Assembly (NCBI RefSeq): GCF_963675165.1
Contig: NC_087383.1
Location: 2,696,979-2,760,978 of the forward strand
Length of the DNA: 64,000 nucleotides
DNA from: Halichondria panicea
Lineage: Eukaryota > Porifera > Demospongiae > Suberitida > Halichondriidae
Direction of reading: 5' to 3'
Below the pieces are notes generated by a model. The model saw nothing but the letters and a program-made list of their open reading frames with translations. It had not been told where the DNA came from and did no database searches. The translations under genes were made by a program, and so were the position numbers. Shown here piece after piece: positions 1 through 10,290 of the stretch (position 1 is the first letter of the stretch; each line of letters begins with the position of its first letter).

Positions 1-25
1 TAGTGGTACAGTAGTAATAAAGGTA

Positions 26-456
26 CAGTAGACTCTCGCTATTCCGACTCTCTGAAGTACGGCCTGAAATGTGGCCAACTCGCTATTCTGTATACTTGCT
101 GCCCCAAACTAGTAATTTTATACGTATACATTTTGGGTGTGGTTTAGCAGAAAAACTGTGTGTGGGGGGAGTGGTTGGGGTGTACAATGAGAGGTAGGAA
201 GCGGGATGCTCATGAACACTACAATGAAAGTTATAAAAAGGTAAACCGTTTTGTGAGCAAACACAGCTGTGGGATTACATTGTAATAGAGAGGAAATGAT
301 TCATTTATTATCCTCGAGACAAAACCGCAAAATCAGTCATTAATATTCGAGGTAGGTTGATTTTAAGCCGCGGCTATTTTCTGAAATGCAAACTACCGCG
401 CTCTTCTGGCCAAGTTGCACTGTCCCAAGGGTAGCCGGATTAACGAGAGTCTACTG
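26..456. mobile_element. pogo/Tc1-like MITE, copy 1
   Basis: Short non-coding element with terminal inverted repeats beginning CAGTAGACTCTCG, flanked on both sides by TA (24-25 and 457-458), as expected for Tc1/mariner/pogo insertions. The right end reads CGAGAGTCTACTG. It has no transposase. Small ORFs inside (for example 386-583) recur only because the element recurs. Copies lie at 2653-3093, 31042-31476 and 39841-40326, always beside the same kinesin stalk exon, so they spread by segmental duplication and not by four insertions. Confidence 0.75.
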
Positions 457-513
457 TACATGTATTAATTATACAGTATTCACCGAGTGTATACATGTAC
501 ATGCTAAACTCAC

Positions 514-663
514 ATCTGCCTTGCTGTTGGCCAGTTCCAATTCTCTCACCAGCTCAGCCATGACACCTGGGTCCATGATTTGAGACCTCTCGAGCAGCTT
601 CTCCTCCAACTCCCTCAGCAGGTTATCCTCTAGACATTGAATGGTCTCACTCTTCTCCTCAAC
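514..663 (-). pseudogene. kinesin-like stalk exon (isolated copy)
   Basis: A 150-bp exon in phase 0 with a CAG acceptor before 663 and a GTGAG donor after 514. It encodes 50 residues beginning VEEKSETIQCLED and ending ANSKAD, rich in Glu, Leu and Lys and likely coiled coil. The same exon is at 3151-3300, 31534-31683 and 40384-40539. Here the upstream exons are missing: beyond about 1010 the sequence switches to a tandem repeat. This copy is therefore a truncated duplicate, although the exon itself is open. Confidence 0.6.
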
Positions 664-1019
664 CTGACAAGGGAACATCAATAAGTTGCTGCCAGGTGGA
701 GAATACTCGACATACAATAGTGACGTGCATGTACAGTCAACTACTGAAAATCTGGCAATGAAATTTAACGGTATTCTCCCACTTTGAGATAAAGGTCAGC
801 TTAAAGTTGGACTGTAGGTTAGGTATTAAATAGGCATCTGCTATCAGGGTTGTTGCAATAACTATTATAAAGAGATAGTAGCGTACGTGTAATCACACAG
901 TACACCATCAGATCGGCTATTCAGAGCATAGATCATACAGTATATACATGATCAATTGCTAAATGCTCTGAAATGCAGCTCACTAGCAAAAAAGTAATAC
1001 CTAGCAAATAGTACATCTA

Positions 1020-1850
1020 TATCCCCCCCTCCACTGATAGCATTCACTAGTCTGTTGACAGGAGGTGGGGTTATTCACAGCATTGCAATGTTATTATGGG
1101 GCGAAATAAGACATCACTAACGTTTATTCATCCATTCAGAGCATGAACAAAGTAAGGTTGTTCCACCCCCCCCCCCTCCACTGATAGCATTCACTAGTCT
1201 GTTGACAGGAGGTGGGGTTATTCACAGCATTGCAATGATATTATGGGGCGAAATAAGACATCAATAACGTTTATTCATCCATTCAGAGCATGAACAAAGT
1301 AAGGTTGTCCACCCCCCCCCCCTCCACTGATAGCATTCACTAGTCTGTTGACAGGAGGTGGGGTTATTCACAGCATTGCAATGTTATTATGGGGCGAAAT
1401 AAGACATCACTAACGTTTTTATTCATCCATTCATAGCATGAACAAAGTAAGGTTGTCCACCCCCCCCTCCACTGATAGCATTCACTAGTCTGTTGACAGG
1501 AGGTGGGGTTATTCACAGCATTGCTTATAATTATTATGGGGAGAAATAAGAAAAGCCTTTGCTGTGATCCATGACAAATGCCGAGTGCATAATGAGCCAA
1601 AAGCAAAGAATTGTAGCTACAGAAAGAGTCATATAACACAGATAGGGCCAAGAGGAAGAGTACGCTACTCCAATAGACTGTACACAGGAGGCAAACTCAC
1701 TATTGCATGTAACCACAGCCACTTGAGATACAACAATAACAATAACAATGCTGATAAGAAAAAGCAATTAGTGGTAATCATCACTAACGTTTTTATTCAT
1801 CCATTCATAGCATGAACAAAGTAAGGTTGTTCCACCCCCCTCTCCCCCTC
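1020..1850. repeat. ~145-bp tandem repeat with C-runs
   Basis: About four head-to-tail units of 140-150 bp. Each starts with a poly-C run, then CTCCACTGATAGCATTCAC, a GACAGGAGGTGGGG block, TTATTATGGGG and a CATCCATTCA motif. Units begin near 1026, 1170, 1315 and 1463; an interrupted last unit runs to about 1840. ORFs here on both strands simply follow the repeat. A related three-unit array lies at 42120-42560. Confidence 0.8.
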
Positions 1851-2245
1851 TCCCAAAAAAAAACAAGCGCATGCAGCTGCATGCGAGCTAGCTACGTTTA
1901 ATAAAACAGTGTGCAATTATTCAGTTGCACTAGCTATCTAAAACTAGCTACTCAAAGCTATCTAACTAATCTAATCATCACTAACGGTTATTCATCCATT
2001 CATGTTTATTCATCCATTCATCGCAGATTAATTTTAACAGTTTATACAACAGCTATGTGGTTGTGATGTAGGTTAGACAGAATGCTTACTACGGTTAGTG
2101 GGAGTTGCATACTCTTCCTAATGAACTTCTCATTATAGTAGTTTTTACGCACAATTTAGTTTGCTAGACTATAATAATGCAAATGAGTTCTTGTTGTGCT
2201 ATTATAGAGCAGCATCAATATTCGGGCCCATTAACTATCTCGTAT
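1851..2245. other. Non-coding spacer shared with 42575-42965
   Basis: AT-rich sequence with GCTAGCTA-type short repeats and two CATCCATTCA motifs. It is nearly identical to the sequence after the tandem array at 42.5 kb. I see no gene here. Confidence 0.6.
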
Positions 2246-2652
2246 AGAATTCCCTTTGCTTCACTGCATTGCATGCGTTCTGGTCAACCATGCCTACGTT
2301 TTCGTGAGTGATAAATATTCGTCAAGGTTTAGCTTGCCCACGGAAACTATACCCAGGACGCTATACGTACGGTACGGTATACTGTACCACTTTATCACCT
2401 GTTTCAAGTACTCTTCCTTCTCCCGTTACTTTGTAGCACTCGAATATGTCCACCCCGTCCACTGCAGGCACACTGCTCTGCTTCAACTCCTTACAGCGAT
2501 CCAGTGCCTTCTTGAGCTCTTCCTCCATCACAAGTCTCTCTTGCACAGCAGACTGGGTAATAGATTGCATGGTGGTCATGTACACACACACAGGTATACA
2601 GATACAACCATCACAACATCGTGGTAGTGGTACAGTAGTTATAATAAAGGTA

Positions 2653-3093
2653 CAGTAGACTCTCGCTATTCCGACTCTCTGAAGTACGGCCTGAAATGTG
2701 GCCAACTCGCTATTCTGTATACTTGCTGCCCCAAACTAGTAATTTTATACGTATACATTTTGGGTGTGGTTTAGCAGAAAAACTGTGTGTGGGGGGAGTG
2801 GTTGGGGTGTACAATGAGAGGTAGGAAGCGGGATGCTCATGAACACTACAATGAAAGTTATAAAAAAGGTAAACCGTTTTGTGAGCAAACACAGCTGTGG
2901 GATTACATTGTAATAGAGAGGCAATGATTCATTATCTTTATTTGTTATCCTCGAGACAAAACCGCAAAATTAGTCATTAATATTCGAGGTAGGTTGATTT
3001 TAAGCCGCGGCTATTTTCTGAAATGCAAACTACCGCGCTCTTCTGGCCAAGTTGCACTGTCCCAAGGGTGGCCGGATTAACGAGAGTCTACTG
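2653..3093. mobile_element. pogo/Tc1-like MITE, copy 2
   Basis: Same element as 26-456, with CAGTAGACTCTCG inverted termini and flanking TA (2651-2652 and 3094-3095). It lies in the intron between the two coiled-coil kinesin exons. Confidence 0.75.
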
Positions 3094-4189
3094 TACATGT
3101 ATTAATTATACAGTATTCACCGAGTGTATACATGTACATGCTAAACTCACATCTGCCTTGCTGTTGGCCAGTTCCAATTCTCTCACCAGCTCAGCCATGA
3201 CACCTGGGTCCATGATTTGAGACCACTCGAGCAGCTTCTCCTCCAGCTCCCTCAGCAGGTCATCCTCTAGACATCGAATGGTCTCACTCTTCTCCTCAAC
3301 CTGACAAGGGAACATCAATAAGTTGCTGCCAGGTGGAGAATACTCGACATACAATAGTGACGTGCATGTACAGTCAACTACTGAATCTGGCAATGAAATT
3401 TAACGGTATTCTCCCACTTTGAAATAAAGGTCAGCTTAAAGTTGGACTGTAGTTAGCAAATAGTAGATAGATTTTGATTAAAGGCCAGTGAATATTCTAA
3501 CCACTGCACATGTGTATCTCTCACCTCTGTGGGTGGTATAGGAACGACGGAGGCCCTCTGATACTGTCTAGAGGACTGGACTTCTTCTCACTGCCAATCT
3601 AGGAGGTATGAAAACATAATATGCATTTGGTAAAGATCTGCTCCCAAACAACATTGCAATTGATCCACATTTACAGGTAAAGGGTCATTAAAGTAAAATA
3701 TGAAATTTGAGCACAAACATTCCTCCTCTCACCTCCTGCTCATTCAGGAACTTCATGAACCTGGTAGGAGTGAAGTGCACTTTGAAAGACTTGTCACATG
3801 ATCTTGGAGCAAAAGATACGGACTTGGTTGAGGATTTGAGTGGGGCTAAAGTGAGAGAGGAGGTTGTGGGGGAGGGGCCTTAGACCAGGACTGGTGGGAC
3901 GCAGTGTCACATGAGAGAAGACTCGGACACATGGTCCTCCGTCTGGACAGCTGCTGTGAGGAGAATGAGAATTGTAAGGCACTGGAATTGAACTGTGCAC
4001 AAGCACGAAATACATGCACTATTTTATTCGCACCACATAACTAACTAAAAATGCTCACCAATAAAACACCACACACCACTTGGTGTACAACATTTTAACG
4101 AATCTAAAAGTACAAATGAACTTCTGCTCCTCTAGACAACCTGCCCAACCCTCCACATATATACTGGCTGGATCATGCATAAAGAAAAT

Positions 4190-4440
4190 GGCATCTATTT
4201 TCACAGCATTTGACCATCAAACGTATCAGAGAATAATCTCACGCCCATATTGCTGATTTGCTTGAAATGCCCACCACCATCTTAGCAATGTACCAGCAAG
4301 GGGCTTTTGTTGTGAGCATCAATGGTAGGCCATGGCATTCAGTTGCTATTGATGAAATGCAGGTACTCTCTGATAAGAAGATTTTGTGCAATCAGATCTT
4401 AATTAGAAATGGGAGGCTCACTATCAAACCCTATAAGGTG
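4190..4440 (+). pseudogene. Frameshifted fragment of an uncharacterised animal protein family
   Basis: Two overlapping frames give a recognisable pattern. The first reads AFDHQTYQRIIS; after a frame change comes HIADLLEMP, then MYQQGAFVVSINGRPWHSVA and IDE. From memory, many invertebrate predicted proteins share the order FDHxxYxR, HIxD, GxFVV, AIDxAHE; I do not know an official domain name and their function is unknown. A plus-strand remnant in an intron of the minus-strand kinesin copy. It recurs at about 32680-32930 and 41405-41655. The frameshift makes it non-functional. Confidence 0.45.
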
Positions 4441-4907
4441 TTAGGTATTCTGAAAATAATTTTCTTCTACCAACTACATGTAGATCAAAACTATGAAGGA
4501 AACAATTTTACTTTTCCCTAGTGAGATCTCAGCTCTCTCAACTCTGGCAACCAATACTGCTCAAAGACATTTATTCTTAAAGTGATTGAGCTCACCTTTG
4601 GTAGTGCTGACTTATCACAGCTGTTGGTCCAATTCTCCAGAACTCTGAGCTTCCCCTCGAGGTGCAACTGCAAGTGACAGAAGAGAAAATAGCTCCAATA
4701 ATATTATACGATAATTAGTAGTATAGACACTGAAAGAGCAGATTACCAGGGACATAATTATTGCAGTGCTTATAATTATAGCTGCTCAAAGTGGTCATAA
4801 AGCTTCAACAGAACAACCACCTGTATATTAAAATAGATGCATGTACCCTGGGAGCAATGCAGACGTCAATCAGTCAAGTATTTATTCACAGCTGTAGGCA
4901 CACACTT

Positions 4908-5000
4908 GCCCAACCCACTAACCAGAGAGGACACCATGATAGTGCCATCACTGAGTTCCTCATCTCTAACCCTGCTTTCAATGGTCAGCTTGTAAATCGA
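4908..5000 (-). pseudogene. Duplicated half of the kinesin switch I exon
   Basis: Repeats the 3' half of exon 5956-6080 (LTIESRVRDEELSDG, then SSL) with about 90% identity, but lacks the NSRSH part. It starts after an AAG acceptor-like site and ends at a GT-containing donor-like site. The same duplicate is in the second block at about 33395-33470. It could be an alternative exon, but without the switch I loop it would break a motor domain. Confidence 0.5.
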
Positions 5001-5199
5001 GGTATGGGAAAAACGCTCCAATGTAAACACTGAAAGAGTAGTACTTCAGAAACAGACATGCAGGTTGGTTGTCCCATATTGCAGTGCTTGTACTTATAGC
5101 TAATACAAGGGTGTTCAGCCATGCAAAGTAGACTACCTTACCATAACAACCAATCGTGATCCATTAATCTAAACATCTTCATACATACAAAATTCAGTC

Positions 5200-5437
5200 C
5201 ATAATAAAAGAGAGAGAGTATCGAGCGTATATCGTTACCTTGCATCAGATGTATTCGGAGTGTAACATTACACCCTGTCTGAACAACTTATGGCATAAAA
5301 TGTTTCTGCCTCGAGGTAAGTACGTAGCGGCTTTGGGCACTTGGATTGTTTGGTTAGAAAGCAGGAAGTTACGCCACTTTCCGAATACATTTGACGCAAC
5401 GTAATGCTACATTGGATACTCCCTCTCTTTTATTATG
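5200..5437. mobile_element. 238-bp inverted-repeat element
   Basis: The ends are 23-bp inverted repeats with one mismatch (CATAATAAAAGAGAG at the left). A second inverted pair built on TGTATTCGGA lies inside. No ORF and no clear target duplication. A copy is at 33668-33901 in the same kinesin intron of the other block. Confidence 0.6.
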
Positions 5438-6643
5438 AATCGACTCTTGCTATTAGCGGCCTCTCAAAATTGGTAAGAAACTTAATTAAGCAACTGTAAT
5501 CACATGACGTACGTACATGTACCAACACCATTTTATGAAGGAGAGAGTATAATTATACAAAGCAGTACATTTAGCGTGGGATTAATATAACTGCACATTT
5601 CCATGCAGTGCATACTGTACAATGTAACTAGTATAGTAACTCACACGGTTCACTCTGATAACTTAATTTGATATGATCTTCATCAAAAAAGCAACGGGAA
5701 GTTTTACTTGATTGGCTACTGTATCAGCTTGTCCCAAAACTGCTCACCCGTGGCACCTGTTGCACTTACACGCTCTGACCCAGCCAGGTCAACCAGGCTC
5801 TGAACACAGAGAAGGAGGTAAAATCATCATAATAACAATAACTTATATGTACATTTACACATACATAGTCTGTACGTGTAGATCAAATTAAAGCAAAATA
5901 GTTGACCTAGTGTATGTTCACAGCTGTAGGCACACACTTGCCCAACCCCACTCACCAGAGAGGACACCCTGATAGTAGTGCCATCACTGAGTTCCTCATC
6001 TCTAACCCTGCTTTCAATGGTCAGTTTGAATATTGTGTGTGATCTGGAGTTGTGCTCGGTAGATCCAAATGTCCGGTTCTCTGAGCAGAAGAGATTATAC
6101 ACATTACCAGCACATCAGGTGCACAGGCAGCATGCATGTACATGTACACACAAGGCTAAGTCTGAGAGCTCACACTAGGGCAGACCAACAGTGGCTGTAA
6201 TAAAGAGGTGACATGCTAACACAGGTTGCATGAAACCAACCCTATGGAGACTGGGCCATTAACCTGGCTACAGGGTGATCACATTAGACAGACAGGTTCA
6301 CAAAGGTGCACAAGTGATAGTGACTTACTCTTCCCGATCTCAATGAGACTAGTAAATATCTTGGGGAGGGAAATCGGCTCCTCAGACAACCCAACCAACT
6401 TATGAGTTAGCCTAGCTTGCACTAATTTAAAGCCCTATTGATTATTAGTCATAAAAGTGCAACAAAAGCTGTGCTGCCTAGCAGCAGCCATTGTGAACTT
6501 TGACCGCTTTGGAGATATATAATTATGGCAGGAAATGCAACTTCTGTTTCCTATAATTATTGGACCAAAGCTAATTCTTCAGAGGTGCACACTTAATACA
6601 CGGCAATTGGAGAGTGCCAAAACTCAACTCTGCAGTTCTGGTA

Positions 6644-6944
6644 CTGTAAGACCTCTAATTAAGGTGACCCTCCAAATATGCGACACTCTCGAGCTTAGGT
6701 AATTTTCTGACTTCTACGACAGCTACGTTGACAATTATGTTTTAATGTCGCGTCCTAAATGAGGTAAATATAGCCACACCCTAGCATCGTTTTTAGAAAA
6801 CACGTTCTAGAAATCGAGGCAAGTATAGACTGAGTAGAGCTATCCATAATCAGATGCGATACCAGGTCTTCAACATAATGTTCAACCTCCAAAAGAAGCG
6901 ACCTCTGGCTTAAAAAGTGTCGCTTTAATTAAAGGTATTTACGG
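6644..6944. mobile_element. TA-flanked MITE with imperfect inverted termini
   Basis: Left end CTGTAAGACCTCTAATTAA, and the right end reads as CCGTAAATACCTTTAATTAA on the other strand. TA occurs at 6642-6643 and 6945-6946. Non-coding. A copy lies at about 35085-35385, and a related right end at about 45800-45833. A Tc1/mariner-type MITE is the simplest reading. Confidence 0.5.
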
Positions 6945-6959
6945 TAATCACATTTCTTA

Positions 6960-7150
6960 CTTGAATACGTCGGGTTCATTACTGACAGGCAGCATTCTCA
7001 GCCTCAAACTGTGCAAATTAAAAAACAGAAAACATGATCCACGACCTTACAAACCAATTGATGAACCAGACAATAATCTATGGCTAATAAATTGACTCAC
7101 CCTCTTTCCATTAGGAGAATGCTGTAATACTTTAGCAATGAGCCAGGTTT
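6960..7150 (-). pseudogene. IQGAP exon remnants (GSIAK and FxAEN exons)
   Basis: About 7097-7145 is the exon that reads PGSIAKVLQHSPAGKM in the intact copy at 46.0 kb. Here one base is missing after GGCTC, so the frame becomes GSLLKYYSILL. About 6966-7015 is the next exon (AENAALSVMNP, or close to it). Both align by memory with human IQGAP1 around LGSIAKMLQHAASNKMF and DNAHLSIINEYL in the GAP-related domain. The copy is broken and followed downstream by kinesin exons instead of IQGAP exons. Confidence 0.55.
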
Positions 7151-7212
7151 CAAAAAATCATAACCCCATGCACCACATGCACCACATGAACAGTCTTTGG
7201 TGGGTGTGGTAA

Positions 7213-7274
7213 ATGCAAAGAAAAGTGGGTGTATATCAGTATTTGGCATCTGAGATACACCCACTTTTTTTGCA
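7213..7274. promoter_or_regulatory. Hairpin ~90 bp upstream of truncated NLR
   Basis: An inverted repeat built on AGTGGGTGTAT and ATACACCCACTTTT, with mismatches in the left arm. It precedes the NLR start at 7364. The same hairpin is upstream of the NLRs at 35811 and 46270, and nearly perfect in the latter. A regulatory role is only a guess; it may be a MITE remnant. Confidence 0.4.
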
Positions 7275-7363
7275 AAAACAAAACACAATATATTTCAGAG
7301 TCTGAGATAGAGAGCTAACTCTTCAATCTATGCTGCAAGGCACAGATTTATATATTTACTGGA

Positions 7364-8146
7364 ATGGCTACTAAAGAGCAGAACCAAGGTATAAAGAGTG
7401 TCATGTTTCCTATAAAGAATAAACCCAATGGAACTCACCTATTGTTTTGTTTCCCCAGACTCCACCACCTCGTGTCCTCCCTCCCGAGAGAGGGTCCTGC
7501 TGAGCCACAAGCTGTCCTCGTACAGGGACTACCTACAAAGTCGCTACAGAGAACCAGACTCCACATCAGTCACACAATGGCCTCCCGTCTCAACAAAAAC
7601 AATTTTCAAACTGGCCATGATTCAGAAGGAGAAAATACAGAGAGGCAGAATTGACGATGAATTTTTTAGACTATCAATCACAGGAAAAATTGACGATATT
7701 TTACTTCAAAAAACTCCGGTTGACTTGATAAACATTTTCTCTGAGATTAGAGATAGACGAAACTTTGTGTTGATTGAAGGAGCTCCCGGCTCTGGCAAGA
7801 GCACCCTTGCTCTACACATCTGTCAGGACTGGGCAAAGGGGAAACTGTTCCAAGAGCTCGATATTGCAATCCTCGTGAAACTAAGAGATCCCCTCGTTAG
7901 AGAAGCCATTACAATTCCTGACATACTTCCCTGCATTGATACGGCCGAATAACAGAAGATGGAATGAAGACGCTTGCCAGACATCTAACCACCCACTGCT
8001 CTGAACTGACACGATTGTACATACCCAGACACCTAAGATCCTGTATCGAGACAGTATTCAGGGACGCTAACAAAGAAAGGAAGAGAAATGGACTACCTGA
8101 GATTAATGTGTATGCATTTAATCTCGACCATTGCATGTACTTTTGA
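7364..8146 (+). pseudogene. Truncated NLR (NACHT P-loop fragment), copy 1
   Basis: Exon 1 (7364-7388) encodes MATKEQNQ and ends in phase 1. The Death-domain exon present in NLR1 and NLR2 is gone. The next acceptor, TTTCCCCAG, is at 7458 and the last exon starts at 7459, also phase 1, so splicing stays in frame. The protein would be 172 residues: a pre-NACHT region, the Walker A motif GAPGSGKST, then DPLVREAITI and a stop at 7952 after CIDTAE. A 1.8-kb deletion then joins directly to the NLR C-terminal end (ITEDGMKTLARHL) in another frame. Walker B, sensor and all LRRs except the tail are lost. The same junction is in the 35.8-kb copy, so it predates the block duplication. It is a pseudogene or a small NLR-derived peptide gene. 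Confidence 0.75.
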
Positions 8147-8637
8147 CAACTATTATATTTTATTCTACAATAATATTATCCAATATTGCTTCGAGAAAAG
8201 AAAAAAGTAGCGTACAGACATAATTATTACACGTAAAACAAAGGTCGACGTTGTTATTTATGCATCTAATCTCTATCATTGGTCAATATAATTATAGCAC
8301 ATGTACAGATGGTGACGAGTGAATTCAATGCTTCCTACTGACACGGAGAGCATGTCATGCACTAGCTGTATGTATATAACTGAATACACTATTGTAATAA
8401 TGCTATAATCTCCACCTAGCTAGCCTCCTTCACAGGCTTTCAAGAGAAGTGCAGCCTGGGCCGGGATCGAGGCTAATCATTAATTTTATTCTAGAACAAT
8501 TATTTGCTTCAGTGCACAGAAGACTAGAAGGATGTCAGCACATTACATAACTAAAAAACAAATCAGTTGGAATTGGTCAATATAGCACAGTAATAATGAT
8601 GGTTTAAATTCAATTCTCCCTACAGTGTCACAGAGAG
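8147..8637. other. Spacer between NLR 3' end and IQGAP 3' end
   Basis: Non-coding spacer, shared with 36600-37080 and largely with 49340-49780. It contains a GGGATCGAGGCTA motif at about 8464-8476 that matches one terminus of the 56897-57999 transposon, probably an old solo fragment. Confidence 0.5.
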
Positions 8638-9956
8638 CACATGCACTGTACGTATAAAACTGTCAATGAACACAATTTGCTAATGGGAATCCAATTTAAC
8701 GCTCTGTCGATTTTGTTAATGAGGAAGATAAGCAGATTAACGTTCACTTTGGCCCTCCCAAACATCTTCATGATTGCCAGGCCCTCGTATTGCAGCTGAA
8801 GGAGGTCCTGTGTGGGGAGAAGAGAGGGCAGTGAAACACTTCAACTGGTATAAGACAAAGAATGCATGTATTTGTAAGACAAATGAATACATGTACTTAC
8901 ATACACAGTACAAGCATACCAACACTATACCTGACACAAGGCAGTAAACTTCTTAAACACTTTACGTACCTACCATCTACCTGTACACACACCCTCACCT
9001 GGAGGACCAGCTCCACCTTCTCTATCTGCTTGACGTGATCTCAAACACAATACTTTCGAACCTGAACCTGGGCGAGTAAGAAATAATGTTCACATAATTA
9101 TAGCATAACGTTGCACATAAGATCAAGGTCGTAGCAAGCGGTCAGGCTGGTCAGGTTTTGGCCTAACCACTTTAGCAGCTGGGTAGGTAATGGTCGTAAA
9201 TATTGTAAGTGATAATGCGCATACTGTTTTGGTGAGGAAAAGTGATGACCTTTTTCTTAGGTAAAAAATTCACCACTGTATGCAAAAGTTCCAATAGTAG
9301 AAAAGCAGCTGACCTTTAATCAAGTTGGCCTGACCACTTACTTTAAAGTTGCTTGCTACGCCCCTGCATGAAGATTGGGGCATAAAAATAAGTTAATAGC
9401 CTCACACTGGAGGAATTGTTAAAGTCTAGATTAGTAGTAGAGTCTGAGCTTCAGTCAAACAGTGGACAAAGTACGTACCAGAGCAATTAATGGCACATGT
9501 GATGATTATCATGTTGTTTAATAAAAGTATGCTAGTATAACGGCTACTCTCACTCAAGTATACGGAGACTCACAGAGTGGGTGGAGCATATCTCCATGGA
9601 CACTGATGTATGGATGATTGGCTTGGTCACGTCAGAGTACTTGTTGATACCCAGCCTTCTGTCCAGGGGGTCCACTGTCGATGCTCGCAAGAACTCTCTG
9701 TGGGGGGTACAATGAGTGTATGTATATATTCATACCCTATGCATGGCAACGAAAATAGCTAATGTGCAATTTAGATCATACGATACTTTAGTAGAACACA
9801 CATGGCATCATCACATGACCATCATTCGTACATACACACTTTCAACTATTTGACTACAAATTCAGTTTTGGTTATCACATTTCTTATACCTAAACTTCTT
9901 GAAGGCGTCCGAGTGTACGGGTTCATTACTGACAGGGCAGCACTCTCAGCCTCAAA
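8638..9956 (-). pseudogene. IQGAP: IQGAP-like C-terminal exons, copy 1
   Basis: Minus-strand exons matching the C-terminal half of IQGAP, a Rac/Cdc42-binding actin scaffold. About 9886-9956: FEAESAALSVMNP. 9574-9697: EFLRASTVD, then LGINKYSDVTKPIIH, the counterpart of VDEYSDLVTLTKPVIY. About 8990-9062: FRFESIVFEITS, the start of the RasGAP C-terminal domain. 8638-8817: DLLQLQYEGLAIMK and KVNVNLLIFLINK, the diagnostic IQGAP terminus. The third exon has lost about 43 bp relative to 24.8 kb, giving a frameshift and a stop. The terminal exon runs past the normal end by about 20 residues. I infer a pseudogene. It converges on the truncated NLR. Confidence 0.75.
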
Positions 9957-10154
9957 CTGTGCAAAGGAACAGGAAAAACACGATAAACTCTTAAATCAAC
10001 AGATATAACCAGACAATAATCATGGAAAGTTAACGATGCTGATTTGGCGTTTTTCACCAACAAATAATATCTAGTCAGTCCAGTACTAATTTAATGTACA
10101 TAGATGCAGTGCATAATGTAGGCCATAATCTGTACAGGTATGCTGTACCACTTT

Positions 10155-10290
10155 TATCACCTGTTGTTTGTAGCACTCAAATATCTACCCCATCGGCACA
10201 CTGCTCTGCTCCAACTCCGTACAGCGATCTAGTGCCTTCTTGAGCTCTTCCTCCATCACAAGTCTCTCTTGCACAGCAGACTGGGTAATA
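10155..10290 (-). pseudogene. Kinesin-like coiled-coil exon, variant A
   Basis: Same exon as 2399-2552 (SAVQERLVMEEELKKALDRC) but with a shorter, diverged 3' part that contains an in-frame stop after SSVPMG. Variant A copies also occur at about 29877-29993, 38602-38723 and 61348-61465; only the last is open throughout. Confidence 0.5.

Larger units (their letters stand above)
2399..6408 (-). pseudogene. Kinesin-like motor gene, partial (unit 1)
   Basis: Minus-strand exons of a kinesin. About 6329-6408 encodes a GLSEEPISLPKIF segment; 5956-6080 carries switch I as NSRSHTIF followed by IESR; 5748-5799 carries switch II DLAGSER. The phases join (1, then 0, then 1) and give EIGKNRTFGSTEHNSRSH. 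Downstream exon-like blocks are 4596-4667, 3733-3802, 3535-3598, 3151-3300 (coiled coil) and 2399-2552 (SAVQERLVMEEELKK, coiled coil, joined in phase 0). Kinesins are microtubule motors, and the switch I context resembles kinesin-7/CENP-E. The P-loop exons (GQTGSGKT) are absent: upstream lie IQGAP remnants and an NLR. Exon 4596-4667 has an in-frame TGA if joined in phase here. I infer a truncated, probably dead copy. Confidence 0.6.

Noticed and set aside
386-583. Repeated 65-codon ORF at 386, 3023, 31406 and 40256
   Set aside because: It spans the right end of the pogo-like MITE and the antisense of the kinesin stalk exon; it recurs only because the block is duplicated.
2256-2627. Plus-strand ORFs of 123-126 codons at 2256 and 39450
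   Set aside because: Antisense of the coiled-coil kinesin exon, whose minus reading has correct splice sites and phase.
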